A stretch of DNA of 64,000 nt from the NCBI GenBank assembly GCA_963834855.1, contig CAWIDH010000032.1, positions 186,001 to 250,000 of the forward strand, in the 5' to 3' direction. Shown here in pieces: positions 16,832-26,082 of the stretch. Source of the DNA: DATJKD01 sp963834855 (GTDB lineage Bacteria; Pseudomonadota; Gammaproteobacteria; Steroidobacterales; Steroidobacteraceae). The notes under the pieces were generated by a model. It was not told the origin of the DNA and did not search any database. It saw only the letters and a program-made list of their open reading frames with translations. Numbering within the stretch: the stretch's first letter is position 1; every line of letters begins with the position of its first letter. Position numbers and translations under genes: made by a program.

Positions 16832-17266
16832 TCATGCAGGGCCATCCAATACGGCGACAGTAGCCTTGGACTTCCTCAAGATGGCACCAACCACGGCACC
16901 GGCGGTTGCCACCATGGCCATGGCTATGAAGGGTTCGACCAAAGTTAATTGAAGCGTCCAGTGTCGCAAGGTGCCGAACTGCGACAGATCGTAACTAGCG
17001 GCCATAAGGAAGCCGAGGAGGCCGCCTGTGACGGCTCCACCGCGCATGGAGAGCTCGCCGCGCCACGAAACGGCGAGCACTAAGAGAATGCCGAACGGCA
17101 CGTGCGACAGAGCGATCCAGGCAAAACCTGGCGGATTCCGCATCACGCTGAGGTCAAGGATGTTGGCCTTGAAAAAGCTCGAAAACACAACGCCATAGAG
17201 CAGCCCACCGACGACTGCGATCGTCAGCATCCCCGCAAGGGCAGCCAGTATGAAACGCTTGTCCAT
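16832..17266 (-). CDS. Cassette 2: four-TM membrane protein, unknown
   Basis: The 144-residue protein has four predicted helices: ILAALAGMLTIAVVGGLLYGVVF, FAWIALSHVPFGILLVLAVSW, AVTGGLLGFLMAASYDLSQF and EPFIAMAMVATAGAVVGAIL. NPPGFAWIALSHVPFG and AASYDLSQFGTLRHWTL look like conserved loops, but I cannot name the family. The ATG at 17266 has a GGAGG site seven bases upstream, unlike the other cassette genes. The stop lies just before R'' of its attC. Confidence 0.75.
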   Translation of the reverse strand: MDKRFILAALAGMLTIAVVGGLLYGVVFSSFFKANILDLSVMRNPPGFAWIALSHVPFGILLVLAVSWRGELSMRGGAVTGGLLGFLMAASYDLSQFGTLRHWTLQLTLVEPFIAMAMVATAGAVVGAILRKSKATVAVLDGPA

Positions 17267-17793
17267 GAGATTACCTCCATCGAAACGCCGCACGCGCCGC
17301 CTAACGCGTTGTTAGGCGTCCCGCCCGCTGTGGCGTTATCTCCCAGATCGAACCGCCATTGGCGTGCTCCATCGCCATATGTTGCGCCGCGACCGGAAAT
17401 CAGTACAAACGAGCCCTCGAAGCCGACTATTTCCACCGAATAGTCGCTCCATCGCGGTGTTGCCCATACATCCAGCGTTCGAAGTACAGAAGAGAAATTC
17501 GAGTCAACGAGAAAGATGCCGAACAGCTCATCCTCAAAGGACCCTTGGAACTTCAGGTCCGGCCGAATGCCGTGCGCTACAAGGACGTATGAAGACACGC
17601 CCCATGGCACCGGCGCCAGGTCGAGGAGAGAAACTTGAGTGGCATTCGGGCTGCGTGAGATAAAGACGTTGCGAACGTCACTCAGGATCTTCGCTTCGCC
17701 GTCGGCCGCTGCCACGGAAGATAACGGCTGCGCAAGCACTACTCCTAGTGCCAGTGCGAGGGCGAGTGTCGGCCGGAGTACGGCGCTGCGCAT
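17224..17793 (-). CDS. Cassette 1: secreted protein with read-through tail, unknown
   Basis: The protein starts MRSAVLRPTLALALALGVVLA, a clear signal peptide with cleavage near SSVAAADG, followed by a soluble domain with no recognised family. The expected end is near QWRFDLGDNA. No stop occurs there: the frame runs through the collapsed attC (translated GGTPNNALGG) and on into the start of the cassette 2 gene, ending at 17224. The roughly 34-residue tail is therefore probably not native. The ATG is ten bases after the R' box next to attI, so this is the cassette nearest the integrase. Confidence 0.65.
   Translation of the reverse strand: MRSAVLRPTLALALALGVVLAQPLSSVAAADGEAKILSDVRNVFISRSPNATQVSLLDLAPVPWGVSSYVLVAHGIRPDLKFQGSFEDELFGIFLVDSNFSSVLRTLDVWATPRWSDYSVEIVGFEGSFVLISGRGATYGDGARQWRFDLGDNATAGGTPNNALGGACGVSMEVISWTSVSYWLPLRGC
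17299..17317 (-). repeat. Collapsed 19-bp attC (R''-spacer-R' only)
   Basis: The minus strand reads GCCTAACAACGCGTTAGGC, a perfect 7-bp inverted pair of R'' and R' separated by five bases. L'', the variable loop and L' are absent. A deletion between the GTT of L'' (normally five bases after R'') and the GTT of R' would produce exactly this sequence. The site should be poorly or not recombinogenic. Confidence 0.75.
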
Positions 17794-17802
17794 TGTCGGG
17801 AC

Positions 17803-17945
17803 GCCTAACAATAATTAGACGCACGAAACGCAAACCTGAAAGCGTGCAGTTGGTCCATATATGCCGCTTGAGTGCACCGCAACTCGATGTATTGACTAGA
17901 CCACGCCAGAATTGGAGCGTCAACGACCGGGTGGACATAGCTTGC
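17803..17945 (-). other. attI region between integrase remnant and first cassette
   Basis: The first cassette border is R' GTTAGGC (17809-17803) preceded by GTCTAATTATT, with no attC halves upstream. This is as expected for a primary attI site rather than an attC. The interval to the integrase ATG is 136 bp, a normal attI-plus-leader size. Integrase-binding boxes other than the core site cannot be defined by eye. Confidence 0.65.
17895..17923 (-). promoter_or_regulatory. Candidate cassette promoter (Pc)
   Basis: On the minus strand TTGACG (17923-17918) and TCTAGT (17900-17895) are separated by exactly 17 bases, a good sigma-70 match. It points into the array and would start transcription about 95 bases before the first cassette ATG. 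Integron cassettes normally depend on such a promoter in attI or the integrase gene. Confidence 0.5.
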
Positions 17946-18083
17946 ATGGACGCAAAGCCCCGTCTCTTCCACCAGGTCCGCATCCGCCTACGGACCCTGC
18001 ATTACAGCTATCGAACCGAACAGCAGTACCTGGACGTTACTGGTTCATGCGGCGCGGGCGCCGTGCGCAGTCCGCTCGATTGA
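17946..18083 (+). pseudogene. intI: Integron integrase (intI) N-terminal remnant
   Basis: The frame begins MDAKPRLFHQVRIRLRTLHYSYRTEQQYLD, matching the opening of integron-type tyrosine recombinases (LLxQVRxxIRxxHYSxRTExxYxxW). Homology ends after about 30 residues (near 18035) and the frame stops at 18083, while an intact integrase has roughly 320 residues. All catalytic residues (R-H-R-Y) are lost. The next 95 bp lead straight into tag, so the missing part is not merely frameshifted here. Orientation opposite to the cassettes is diagnostic. Confidence 0.8.
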
Positions 18084-18177
18084 ACACGCCTCCGCCGCCG
18101 GCCCGGTACACTTGCGCGGGAGGCCCGCGCGGCGAGCGCGGTGGAAATGCCGGGGCGCCCGGCACGGAGCAAGTCCC

Positions 18178-18781
18178 ATGAAGACACTGCTGGCGGATGA
18201 CGGCCGCAAGCGCTGCCCCTGGTCGAACGCTGGGCTTAGCGAGACCTATCTCCGCTATCACGACGAGGAGTGGGGCGTGCCGGTGCACGACGATCGCACG
18301 CAGTTCGAGTTCCTGATCCTCGAGGGCGCGCAGGCGGGCTTGAGCTGGTCCACCATCCTCAACAAGCGCGCGGGCTACCGCGAGGCGTTTGCGGACTTCG
18401 ATCCGGAGCGCGTCGCGCGCTTCAACAAGCGCACGGTCGAGCGACTCATGAAGTTCCCGGGCATCGTCCGCAACCGGCTCAAGATCGAGTCCGCGATCAC
18501 GAACGCACGCTGTGTGCTCGCCGTCCAGGATGAAGTAGGCGGTTTCGCCAAGTACCTGTGGTCCTTCGTGGGAAACAAGCCGATCGTCAACAAGCCCACC
18601 ACGATCAAGCAGGTGCCGGCGACGAGCCCGGAATCCGACGCAGCTCAGCAAGGATCTGCGCAGCCGCGGGTTCAAGTTCGTCGGCAGCACGATCATCTAC
18701 GCGCACATGCAGGCGACGGGGCTCGTGAACGATCACATCGTGAGTTGCTTCCGTTACAAGGACACCGCGCGGCTGCGCTGA
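18178..18781 (+). CDS. tag: DNA-3-methyladenine glycosylase I, one-base insertion
   Basis: Tag excises 3-methyladenine. The N-terminus KRCPWSNAGLSETYLRYHDEEWGVP holds the first Cys and His of the zinc site; HIVSCF near the end supplies the second His and Cys. Active-site region FEFLILEGAQAGLSWSTIL and FPGIVRNRLKIESAI are intact. Near 18648 the frame shifts after SPESDA: removing one base restores LSKDLRSRGFKFVGSTIIYAHMQATGLVNDH. The total length is 3n+1, consistent with one inserted base. Sequencing error is as likely as a real mutation. The ATG at 18178 is preferred over upstream codons. Confidence 0.88.
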
Positions 18782-18838
18782 ACGGCGCAGGCGCGTCGAT
18801 TACCCGCCTGGCTGCGACGGGGGCGGCCGGTCGCAGGT

Positions 18839-19706
18839 TCATTCCGGCACCAGCCACTCCACCGTCGCGCCGCCCGCGCCATCGACGGCGAGCAGCCGAT
18901 GCAGCGCGGGCAGGAGTTCCTTCAGGCTCAGGTCGAGCTGCCACGGCGGGTTGACGATCACGAGCCCGCAGCCCTGCATGCCGACCGCCGCGTCGGGTGG
19001 CAGCACCGAGAGCTGTGCATCGAGAATGCGGCGGATGCCGGTCTCGCGCAGCTCGCGCCGGAAGCGCAGGCTCCCGGCGCGCTCGCTCTGCGGATACCAG
19101 ACACAGTACGTGCCGGTCGGCCACCGTTCGTGGGCGAGCGCGAGTGCGGCGAGCAGGTTGTCGAACTCGGTCTCGGACTCGTACGGTGGATCGAGCAGCA
19201 CGAGGCCGCGCCGTTCGGTGGGCGGAAGCTGTGCCTTGAGCGTCGCGTAACCGTCCTGCTCCAGCACGGTGACGCGCTTCTCGCGGCCGATCGCTTCGCG
19301 CAGTGCCGCCGCTTCGCCAGCGTGATTCTCGACCAGCACCAGCCGGTCGCCGGGACGGCGCAGCCGCAGCACGATCAGCGGCGAGCCGGGGTAGGCGGTG
19401 ATCGGGCTGTGGCCGGCGCCCGCGCTGCGCTTGACGAGCTCGACGTACGCCGCGACCTCGGCGGGAAGCGACGACGGCCGGCGCCTTGAGCAGCCGCCCG
19501 ATCCCGCCCAGGTATTCGCCGCTGCGCTGCGGCTGCGCGTGGCTCAGGTCGTAGCGTCCGCGCCCGGCGTGCGTGTCCAGGTACATGAACGGCGCGGGCT
19601 TCGCCTTGAGATGCTCGATCAGCATCGCCAGCACGACGTGCTTGAACACGTCCGCGTAGTTGCCGGCATGGAAGGCGTGGCGGTAGTTCACGCGGCGATT
19701 ATCCAT
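18839..19706 (-). CDS. rlmJ: 23S rRNA (adenine2030-N6)-methyltransferase, one-base insertion
   Basis: The start NYRHAFHAGNYADVFKHVVLAMLIEHLKAK and YLDTHAGRGRYDL are characteristic of RlmJ. The catalytic LLDPPYE motif follows SAM-binding strands, and GMQGCGLVIVNPPWQLD is the second conserved block. The frame breaks near 19470-19482, just after GRLLKAPA; deleting one base joins it to SLPAEVAAYVELVKR. Start may be ATG 19706 or the GTG at 19691 that begins VNYRHAFHAGN, closer to known RlmJ. Tag lies convergent, 57 bp away. Confidence 0.88.
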
Positions 19707-19830
19707 CTCGCGGGGACGCCGTGCTTCCGATGGCGCCCACCCCCCGAGCAGGCGCCGGGCACCAGGTGCGGAATCACTCCGCGTCGGGTTGTCTTGCTTT
19801 CCTGTACCCGGCAACGGCCGCAGGCGGCTC

Positions 19831-19863
19831 AAGAAAAGGGGCCTCCCCTTGCGAGGAGGCCCC
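19831..19863 (-). terminator. Intrinsic terminator downstream of the subtilase gene
   Basis: On the minus strand GGGGCCTCC and GGAGGCCCC form a 9-bp stem with an 8-base loop, followed by TTTTCTT. It lies about 80 bp after the protease stop, on the correct strand. Confidence 0.75.
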
Positions 19864-19880
19864 GGATAGACGGCCCAGCG

Positions 19881-19936
19881 GAGAAATCAGCTCAGGGCCG
19901 AGCCACACCGAAAATCAGCTCGGAGCCGATTCTCGG
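19881..19936. repeat. Dispersed palindromic repeat, two degenerate copies
   Basis: AAATCAGCTCAGGGCCGAG and AAAATCAGCTCGGAGCCGATT are variants of the GGCTCSGAGCC-centred palindrome also found at 32.44-32.55, 38.99-39.05 and 49.63 kb. They lie between the subtilase stop and its terminator. Confidence 0.6.
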
Positions 19937-19942
19937 TTGCCC

Positions 19943-22660
19943 TCAAGGTCGGTCGATGGCGATCACCGGCGAGGTCCACGTCTCCCAGTGCGCGGGATTC
20001 GCAGTATCGCCGTTGGCCTTCAGCAGCCTGATCGTGACGACGTACTCTCCATCAGGTACCGGCTTGGTCAGGTTCTTGTCGTAACCCTGTCCGTTGTAGC
20101 CGTTGCTGTGGATACGCGTACCGTCCCACGCGAACGCGAAGAAGCCGGTCGACGATGCATTGCGCGGCAGGAACGCCTCGTCAATGGCCTTGTTGAAGAC
20201 CGGATGCACGAGTGCACCGGTCGCCGCATTGCGGATCGACGCCTCCATCAGTTGCGCCTGATGCTCGAGGTGCACCAGGAAGAACGGCACGTCATCGCCC
20301 TGGAGCGAGAAAACCCAATCGAGCGGGCCATTGACCTTGAAGAACGTGCCGTTGATCAGAACCGCGAGCCATGGCATCGGCACAGTCGGAACCGGCCCTG
20401 CGGTCAACACCGTGATGCCCTGGTAATCGCCGACGAAACCTGCGAACGGCACGCGGTACACCTGCCCGTCGCCCTGTGGCGTGAACACGATGTAGCCGCC
20501 GTACTGCCCGTTCACCGGTGCCGTCGCCGGCGTGATCGTGGCGGTGACCGAGGCACTGCCCCCGGCGGGGACGGTCACGCTCGGAGCGCTGAATGCGACG
20601 TTGGCATTACTGGTGGTGAATCCCGGCGCGATCACGCCGCTGGTCGACAGCGCATTGACGAACGACAGGTCGTAGGTCACCGGCGAATCCGCGGCGTTGC
20701 TGACCGTCAGCACCTGCGTGTGCGGCCCGGCCTGGCCTTCGCCCGCCGAGATCTTGCCGGGTCGGATGACCGTCGTTGCAAGAATCGAGTCGTCGATGTC
20801 GACCATACCGGCGCCCTGCCGGTGGACGTTGTCGAGGAAGCGAGCCCGGGATTGCCGGACCTAGTCCTTAGGGTCAGCGCTGTTCTGCAGGATCGTCCGG
20901 ACATCGGCTGCAGCGATGTTGGGCTTCGCCTGCAGCAACAACGCCGCGGCGCCCGCGACGTGCGGCGACGCCATCGACGTGCCGCTGATGTTGGCATACT
21001 TGCCCTTGTCGAGCGGGTACGTCGACCAGATGTTGCCGCCGGGCGCGCCGATGTCGGGCTTGAGAGTGAGATCGGGCGACAGCCCGTACGAGCTGAACGA
21101 GGAGATCAGACCGCCGGTCGCGCTCGGCGTCGTGAGGGTCTGGTCGGTCCAGGTCAGCTTGACCGGCCCGCCGGTGAGCCGCGTGCGTATCGTCGCTGCC
21201 GCTTGTCTGCAGGATCCCCACCGTCGGCACGCCGATCGCGGGACAGGTCGGGAAGTCCGCGTGCGGGCACGCGATGGGCGTGAACGCCGCGCCGCCCGAC
21301 GTTTCGACCGTCGCATTGAGCGGGCCGGCGACGTTGTTCGCGATGATGACCGCGGCAGCCCCCGCTTCCTCGGCAAAGCGCGCCTTCCAGTAGAAGGAGC
21401 AGGCGCCCCGGTCCACGAGCGCCGCCTTGCCGGTGAGGCTGCCGGGCGTGAATGGCGAGACGAAGTGGCCGTTGACGAACGTCGGGCAGGCTGTCGCCGG
21501 CGTCGGCGCCGCGAGGTCGAGCGAGCCGGCCTGCGGCGGCGCAGGGGCACCCGTCGCCGGGTTGTAACCGACCAGCGCACCGTCCGGAGAGATCGAAAAC
21601 GCTGTCTGTGTAACGGCCGTGTTGTCGAACGCGGCAGTGCCGACGACTTTCTCGCCCAGACCCGGCGCGCTGGCGGAATAGAGGCCGTTCGCGCCGTTGT
21701 TGCCGATCGACGCCACGACGACCATGCCTCGATCGACGAGCCGCGATGCCGCGACTGCAGTCGGGTATTGCGGCCAGTTGTACGGGGTGCCGATGCTCAT
21801 GTTGAGCACGTCCATGTCGTCTTTCAGTGCAGCTTCCATCGCGGCGATCATGATGTCCGCCGTCGTCGAGCCCTCGCAGCCGAAGACGCGATAGGCGCCG
21901 AAGGTCACATCGGGCGCAACGCCGGTGACCAAGCCGTTCGCACCGACGATGCCGGCCACGTGCGAGCCGTGGCCGTTGCAGTCATCGGGATTCGGATCGG
22001 GTGAGGCGACCGGATTAAAGGTCGGTGAAGTCGGGTCGGCATTGAAATCGTCACCGACGAAGTCGAACCCGTATGCGATGCGCTCGCTCGGGAACAGCGG
22101 ACTGTCGGATCGCGCGACACCGTCGCCACCGAAATCCGCGTGGTCTACGTCGATACCGGTGTCCATCACCGCGACCTTGATGCCCTTGCCCGTCAAACCG
22201 AGCTCGCTCTGCGCGATGTCGGCGCCGGTCATCGCGAGCGCAGTGAAAAGCTCCGGCGATGCCGACGATCCCTGCGGCGGTGCCTCGATGATCGCCACCG
22301 GCCAGACGCCGGTCACGCCCGCGATGCTCTTGATCTTGCCGATCTCGCTCCGCGTCGCCTCGATCGAGAAGCCGTTCCAGAGCGTCTCGAACACGCGGCG
22401 CTCCTTGAGCTTCGACACCGGCCGAGGCGGCCGCTGTGCGGAACGCGCTTCTGTTCGGAGCGGATCGTCGACTTGTTCGAGCCGTTCGCGGCGGGCGTGC
22501 TCTTCAGCTGCACGAACCAGAGATTCGGCATTGCCTGCATTTCGCTGGCCGACACGCTCGGTCCGGTGGGCGCGGTAGCCGCCAACGCAGGCACTGCTGC
22601 CCCCGCGAAACTGGTCACCGCCGCCGCGGAGAACAGCATGCGCCATGACTTGAATTGCAT
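19943..22660 (-). CDS. Secreted S8 family serine protease (subtilase), frameshifted
   Basis: The protein starts at ATG 22660 (GGAGGG upstream) with a signal peptide ending VPALAATA. A propeptide leads to the catalytic triad: VAVMDTGIDVDHADF (Asp), DDCNGHGSHVAGIVG (His) and ISGTSMASPHVAGAAALLLQ (Ser). A PA domain is inserted between His and Ser (GKAALVDRGACSFYWK, AGAAAVIIANN), and a C-terminal Fn3-like region follows (VTYDLSFVNAL..., ending WTSPVIAIDRP). This is the cell-envelope/subtilisin layout. Three shifts are needed, near 22430, 21185 and 20865; the net length is divisible by three. It should degrade extracellular protein. Confidence 0.87.
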
Positions 22661-23007
22661 TTGACCCTCCAGATGTATTGTTGTCAGCCCGGCGCGGCAG
22701 AAGCAGTCCACGCTTGCGCCGCGTATCGCGACACTCGCCTGGCGAATCGCTTCAGGTAACCCAGCCCTCTCGCGGAGGTCCGTGAGAGCTGTGGCTTTGC
22801 GGCCCCGCCTCGCGACGGGTGTGCCCTTCGACCAATTGCCGTTGGCCCGCGACGCTACGCCAACGGTCGACTACAGGCAATGGAATCGTGGCCCGCCACG
22901 CCCGCACGTGACATAAGATGCCGCCTGGTTGAAAACGGAAGCGGAATCAGGCAGGGCTTCGCCCTGCGACGAGCACTGACATTGGTCGGCCGGACAGCCG
23001 TGAGCCT
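22661..23007. other. Intergenic region, no gene seen
   Basis: The 347 bp between the subtilase start and the hemF stop carry no supported frame. The protease promoter should be in the right-hand part by orientation, but I find no convincing boxes. A small hairpin GCAGGGC-TTC-GCCCTGC lies at 22951-22967, just downstream of hemF. It lacks a T-run, so it is only a weak terminator candidate. Confidence 0.4.
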
Positions 23008-23929
23008 TCAAGTCTCCTGGAGCCAGTTGCGCGGCCGCAGGAAGTCCTGCAGGCGTGCTTCGGGCGAGCCGGCGGCGGGTTCATAGCCATATTCCCAGCG
23101 CGCGAGCGGCGGCAGCGACATCAGGATGGATTCCGCGCGCCCGCCGGACTGCAGCCCGAAGAGCGTGCCCCGATCGTAGATGAGGTTGAACTCGACGTAG
23201 CGCCCGCGGCGGTAGAGCTGGAAGCTCCGTTCGCGCTCGCCGTACGGCGTCGCCTTGCGGCGCTCGACGATCGGCAGGTAGGCCGGCAGGTAAGAATCGC
23301 CGACGCTCTGCGTGAAGGCGAACGAACGCTCGAAGCCGGATTCGTTCCAGTCGTCGAAGAAGAGGCCGCCGACGCCGCGCGTCTCGTTGCGGTGTTTCAG
23401 GAAGAAATACCGGTCGCACCAGTCCTTGCAGCGCTGGTACACGTCCGCGCCGAACGGACTCGCAGGCGGCCTTTGCCGTACGGTGCCAGTGCAGCACGTC
23501 CTCCTCGAAGGGGTAGAAGGGCGTCAGGTCGAAGCCGCCACCGAACCACCATGCGGCGGGTTGGTCGCCACGGCGAGCGACCAGGAACCGGACGTTCGCG
23601 TGCGAGGTCGGCACGTAGGGGTTGCGCGGGTGCATCACGAGCGACACGCCCAACGCCTCGAAGCCCGCGCCCGCGAGGTCGGGTCGCTGTGTCGTGGCCG
23701 ACGGCGGCAGACGCTCGCCGCTTACGTGCGAGAAGTTGATCCCCGCCTGCTCGAACACGGCGCCGTCGCGGAGCACGCGCGTCTCGCCGCCGCCGCCCTC
23801 GGTACGGCGCCAGGCGTCGCGGCGAAAGCGTCCCGCGCCATCCGCGGCTTCGATCGCCGCGGTCAGCTCATCGTGCAGGCGGCGCAGGTACTGCGCGACT
23901 TCGTCTACGGTGGAGGCGTCGTTCGCCAT
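23008..23929 (-). CDS. hemF: Oxygen-dependent coproporphyrinogen III oxidase, one-base insertion
   Basis: HemF converts coproporphyrinogen III to protoporphyrinogen IX in heme synthesis. Signature segments are FSHVSGERLPPSAT, MHPRNPYVPTSHANVRFL, WWFGGGFDLTPFYPFEEDVLHWH, YFFLKHRNETRGVGGLFFDDWNE and YVEFNLIYDRGTLFGLQSGGRAESILMSLPP. The frame breaks near 23460; removing one base joins KAAC to PFGADVYQRCKDWCDRYFFLKH. The length is 3n+1. As a core heme gene, the break is most likely sequencing error. Confidence 0.92.
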
Positions 23930-23992
23930 CGATCAGAAGAATAGCCACGAAAGGCCACGAAAGGCCACGAAATAGAACGGCGGATCGGCTGT

Positions 23993-26033
23993 TCAGCGCG
24001 GCAGGCGGAAGGCGACCACGTGGTCGCCCTTGCCCCAGACGTCGCCGCCGCCGACCGCGATCGCTACGTACTGGTGGCCCGCCGCGAGGCGATAGCTCAT
24101 CGGCGTCGCCTTGCCGCTCGCGGGCAGCGCACCGCGCCAGAGTTCCCGGCCGGTCTCGATATCGTAGGCGTGCAAGCGCACGGTCGAGCGCCGCCGCGAT
24201 GAACACCACGCCGCCCGCGGTGACGATCGGCCCGCCGAGGTTGGGCGAGCCCCATTCGGGCGGAATCGTCGCGGCCTTGTCCGCTCCGACGAGACCGACC
24301 ACCGACCCGAGCGGTACTTCCCAGAGCCGGCCGCCGGTTCTGAGGTCGATCGCGACGAGCGTCCCGAAGGGCGGCGGCGTGCACGGCAGCCCCGAAGGCG
24401 AAAGCAGGATGCGTCGCCGCATGATGTACGGCGTGCCGTGCATGAAGTTGTACTCGTAGTCGTGCCCGAACCGCTCGTCCTGCTTGCGCGCGCGCTTCAG
24501 GTCGAAGTTCTTGCGCGGGATCAGCTGCACGACGGCGGCAACGCGGTTGACGGGCACGACCGCGATCTGTCGCTCCGGGTCGATTGCCACGCCGCCCCAG
24601 TGCGCACCGCCGGCGTTCGAGGGCATGACCAGAGTCCCCTGCACCGAAGGTGGCGTGAAGATGCCTTCGTTGCGGAGATTCTCGATCGCGGCTCGGCAGG
24701 CGGCGCGGTCCGCCTCGCTCGCGCCCCAGACCTCGTCGAGCGCAAAGCGGTGCGGGCTCAGCGGCGGGGTCGTGCTCGTGAAGGGCTGCGTGCGCGCGGC
24801 CTCCTCGAGCGGGATGTCGCTTGCGGGCACCGCACGTTCCTCGACCGGAAAGACCGGCGCACCGGTCTCGCGATCGAGCACGAACAGCATCCCGGTCTTG
24901 GTCGCCTGCAGCACGGCGGGCACGGGCTTTTCGCCTCGCGTGAGCGTGACGAGCGCGGGCGGCGAGGCGTTGTCGTAGTCCCAGAGGTCGTGGTGCACGG
25001 TCTGGAACGCCCAGGCCACCTGGCCGGTCGCGGCGCGAAGCGCGACGATGGAATTCGCGTAGCGGTTGTCGCCCAGGCGCAGCGCGCCGTAGTAATCGGG
25101 CGCGGCGCTGCCCGTCGGCACGAACACCAGTCCGCGCTCCGGGTCCGCCGACAGCACCGACCACGCGTTCGCGGCACCCGTCTTGTGGGCCATCGCGCCG
25201 CGCCACTCGCGGTACGCCGGATCGGCCGGGTCCTGCGGCACGGGGTCCCAACTCCAGCGCAGCGCGCCGGTTCGCGCATCAAAGGCGCGCACTTCGCCGC
25301 TCGGCAGATCGGGTCGTGTGTTGTCGGCGACCGACGAACCGGTCACGACGAGCCCGTTCACGACCACGGGCGGCGAGGTCATCGTATACGCCTCGGGCTC
25401 GAACGGCGGGATCCGCAGGCCCGCCTTGAGGTCGACCATGCCGTCGCGGCCGAACCCGGCGCAGGGTTTTCCGTCGCGCGCATCGAGCGCGATGAGCTGC
25501 GACTGCGCGGTCGCGACGAAGATCCGCCGCCGGCACGGCGCATCCTCGCGCGCTGCGGTGTCGAGCCAGGTCGACACGCCGCGGCTCGCGAAATCGCCGT
25601 AGTCCACGTTGCGCGCGATCTTCGGGTCGTAGACCCAGCGCTCGCGCCCGGTGGCGGGATCGAGCGCGATCACGCGCCCGAGCGGCGTGCCGACGTACAT
25701 CGTTCCCTCGACGACCAGCGGCGTGGCCTCGAACGAGGGTGGCTCGTCGGTCTCCGTGGCCAGGTCGGCCTCGCCGGTGCGATACGTCCAGGCGAGCTCG
25801 AGCCGACCCACGTTCTCGCGGGTGATCTCGCGCGCTGGGAGATAACGCGTGCCCTGCACGTCGCGGCCGTTTGCCTCCCAGCCGATCTCCTGCGCGTCGC
25901 CGGGCGGCGGAGGATGCGATCTCCCGGGCGTCGCCCGGGGCGCGTCGCCGGCTGCGATCTCCTGGGTGTCGGCGGCGGGCGCGAGCCCGGCCAGAAGTGC
26001 CGTGACAAGCACCGTGCGGGTCGTCTGCGACAT
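23993..26033 (-). CDS. PQQ-dependent dehydrogenase (glucose/quinate-dehydrogenase-like), one-base insertion
   Basis: The roughly 680-residue protein has a signal peptide (MSQTTRTVLVTALLAGLAPA) and an eight-bladed quinoprotein propeller. Visible blades include GRLELAWTYRTGEAD, LIALDARDGKPCAGFGRDG, TSPPVVVNGLVVTGSSVADN, YANSIVALRAATGQVAWAFQTVHHDLWDYD and NAGGAHWGGVAIDPERQI. VHHDLWDYD is typical of the membrane glucose/quinate dehydrogenase group, but the N-terminal five-TM anchor is missing, so it is probably periplasmic. A shift near 24185 separates the last blade; removing one base gives LDRRLHAYDIETGRELW. No cytochrome gene adjoins it. Confidence 0.85.
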
Positions 26034-26082
26034 GCCCGGTCTCCTCATCCTTCCTCAACGAACGACGAGGCGGTGCGTCCGG

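Larger units (their letters stand above)
15790..18083 (-). mobile_element. Decayed chromosomal integron with four gene cassettes
   Basis: A truncated integron integrase (plus strand, 17946) faces away from four minus-strand cassettes, the classic integron layout. Cassette borders are GTTRRRY-like R' boxes at 17803-17809, 17299-17305, 16737-16743 and 16145-16151. Each cassette's own terminal R'' box is the complement of its own R' box: GTTAGGC/GCCTAAC, GTTAGGC/GCCTACC, GTCAGGC/GCCTGAC and GTTGGGC/GCCCAAC. This is exactly what is expected if each cassette once circularised. Two spans of the array counted by hand gave 53-57% GC, lower than the flanking genes. Confidence 0.85.

Noticed and set aside
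22951..22967. Terminator after hemF
   Set aside because: The stem GCAGGGC/GCCCTGC is fine but there is no T-run; kept only as a note in the intergenic entry.
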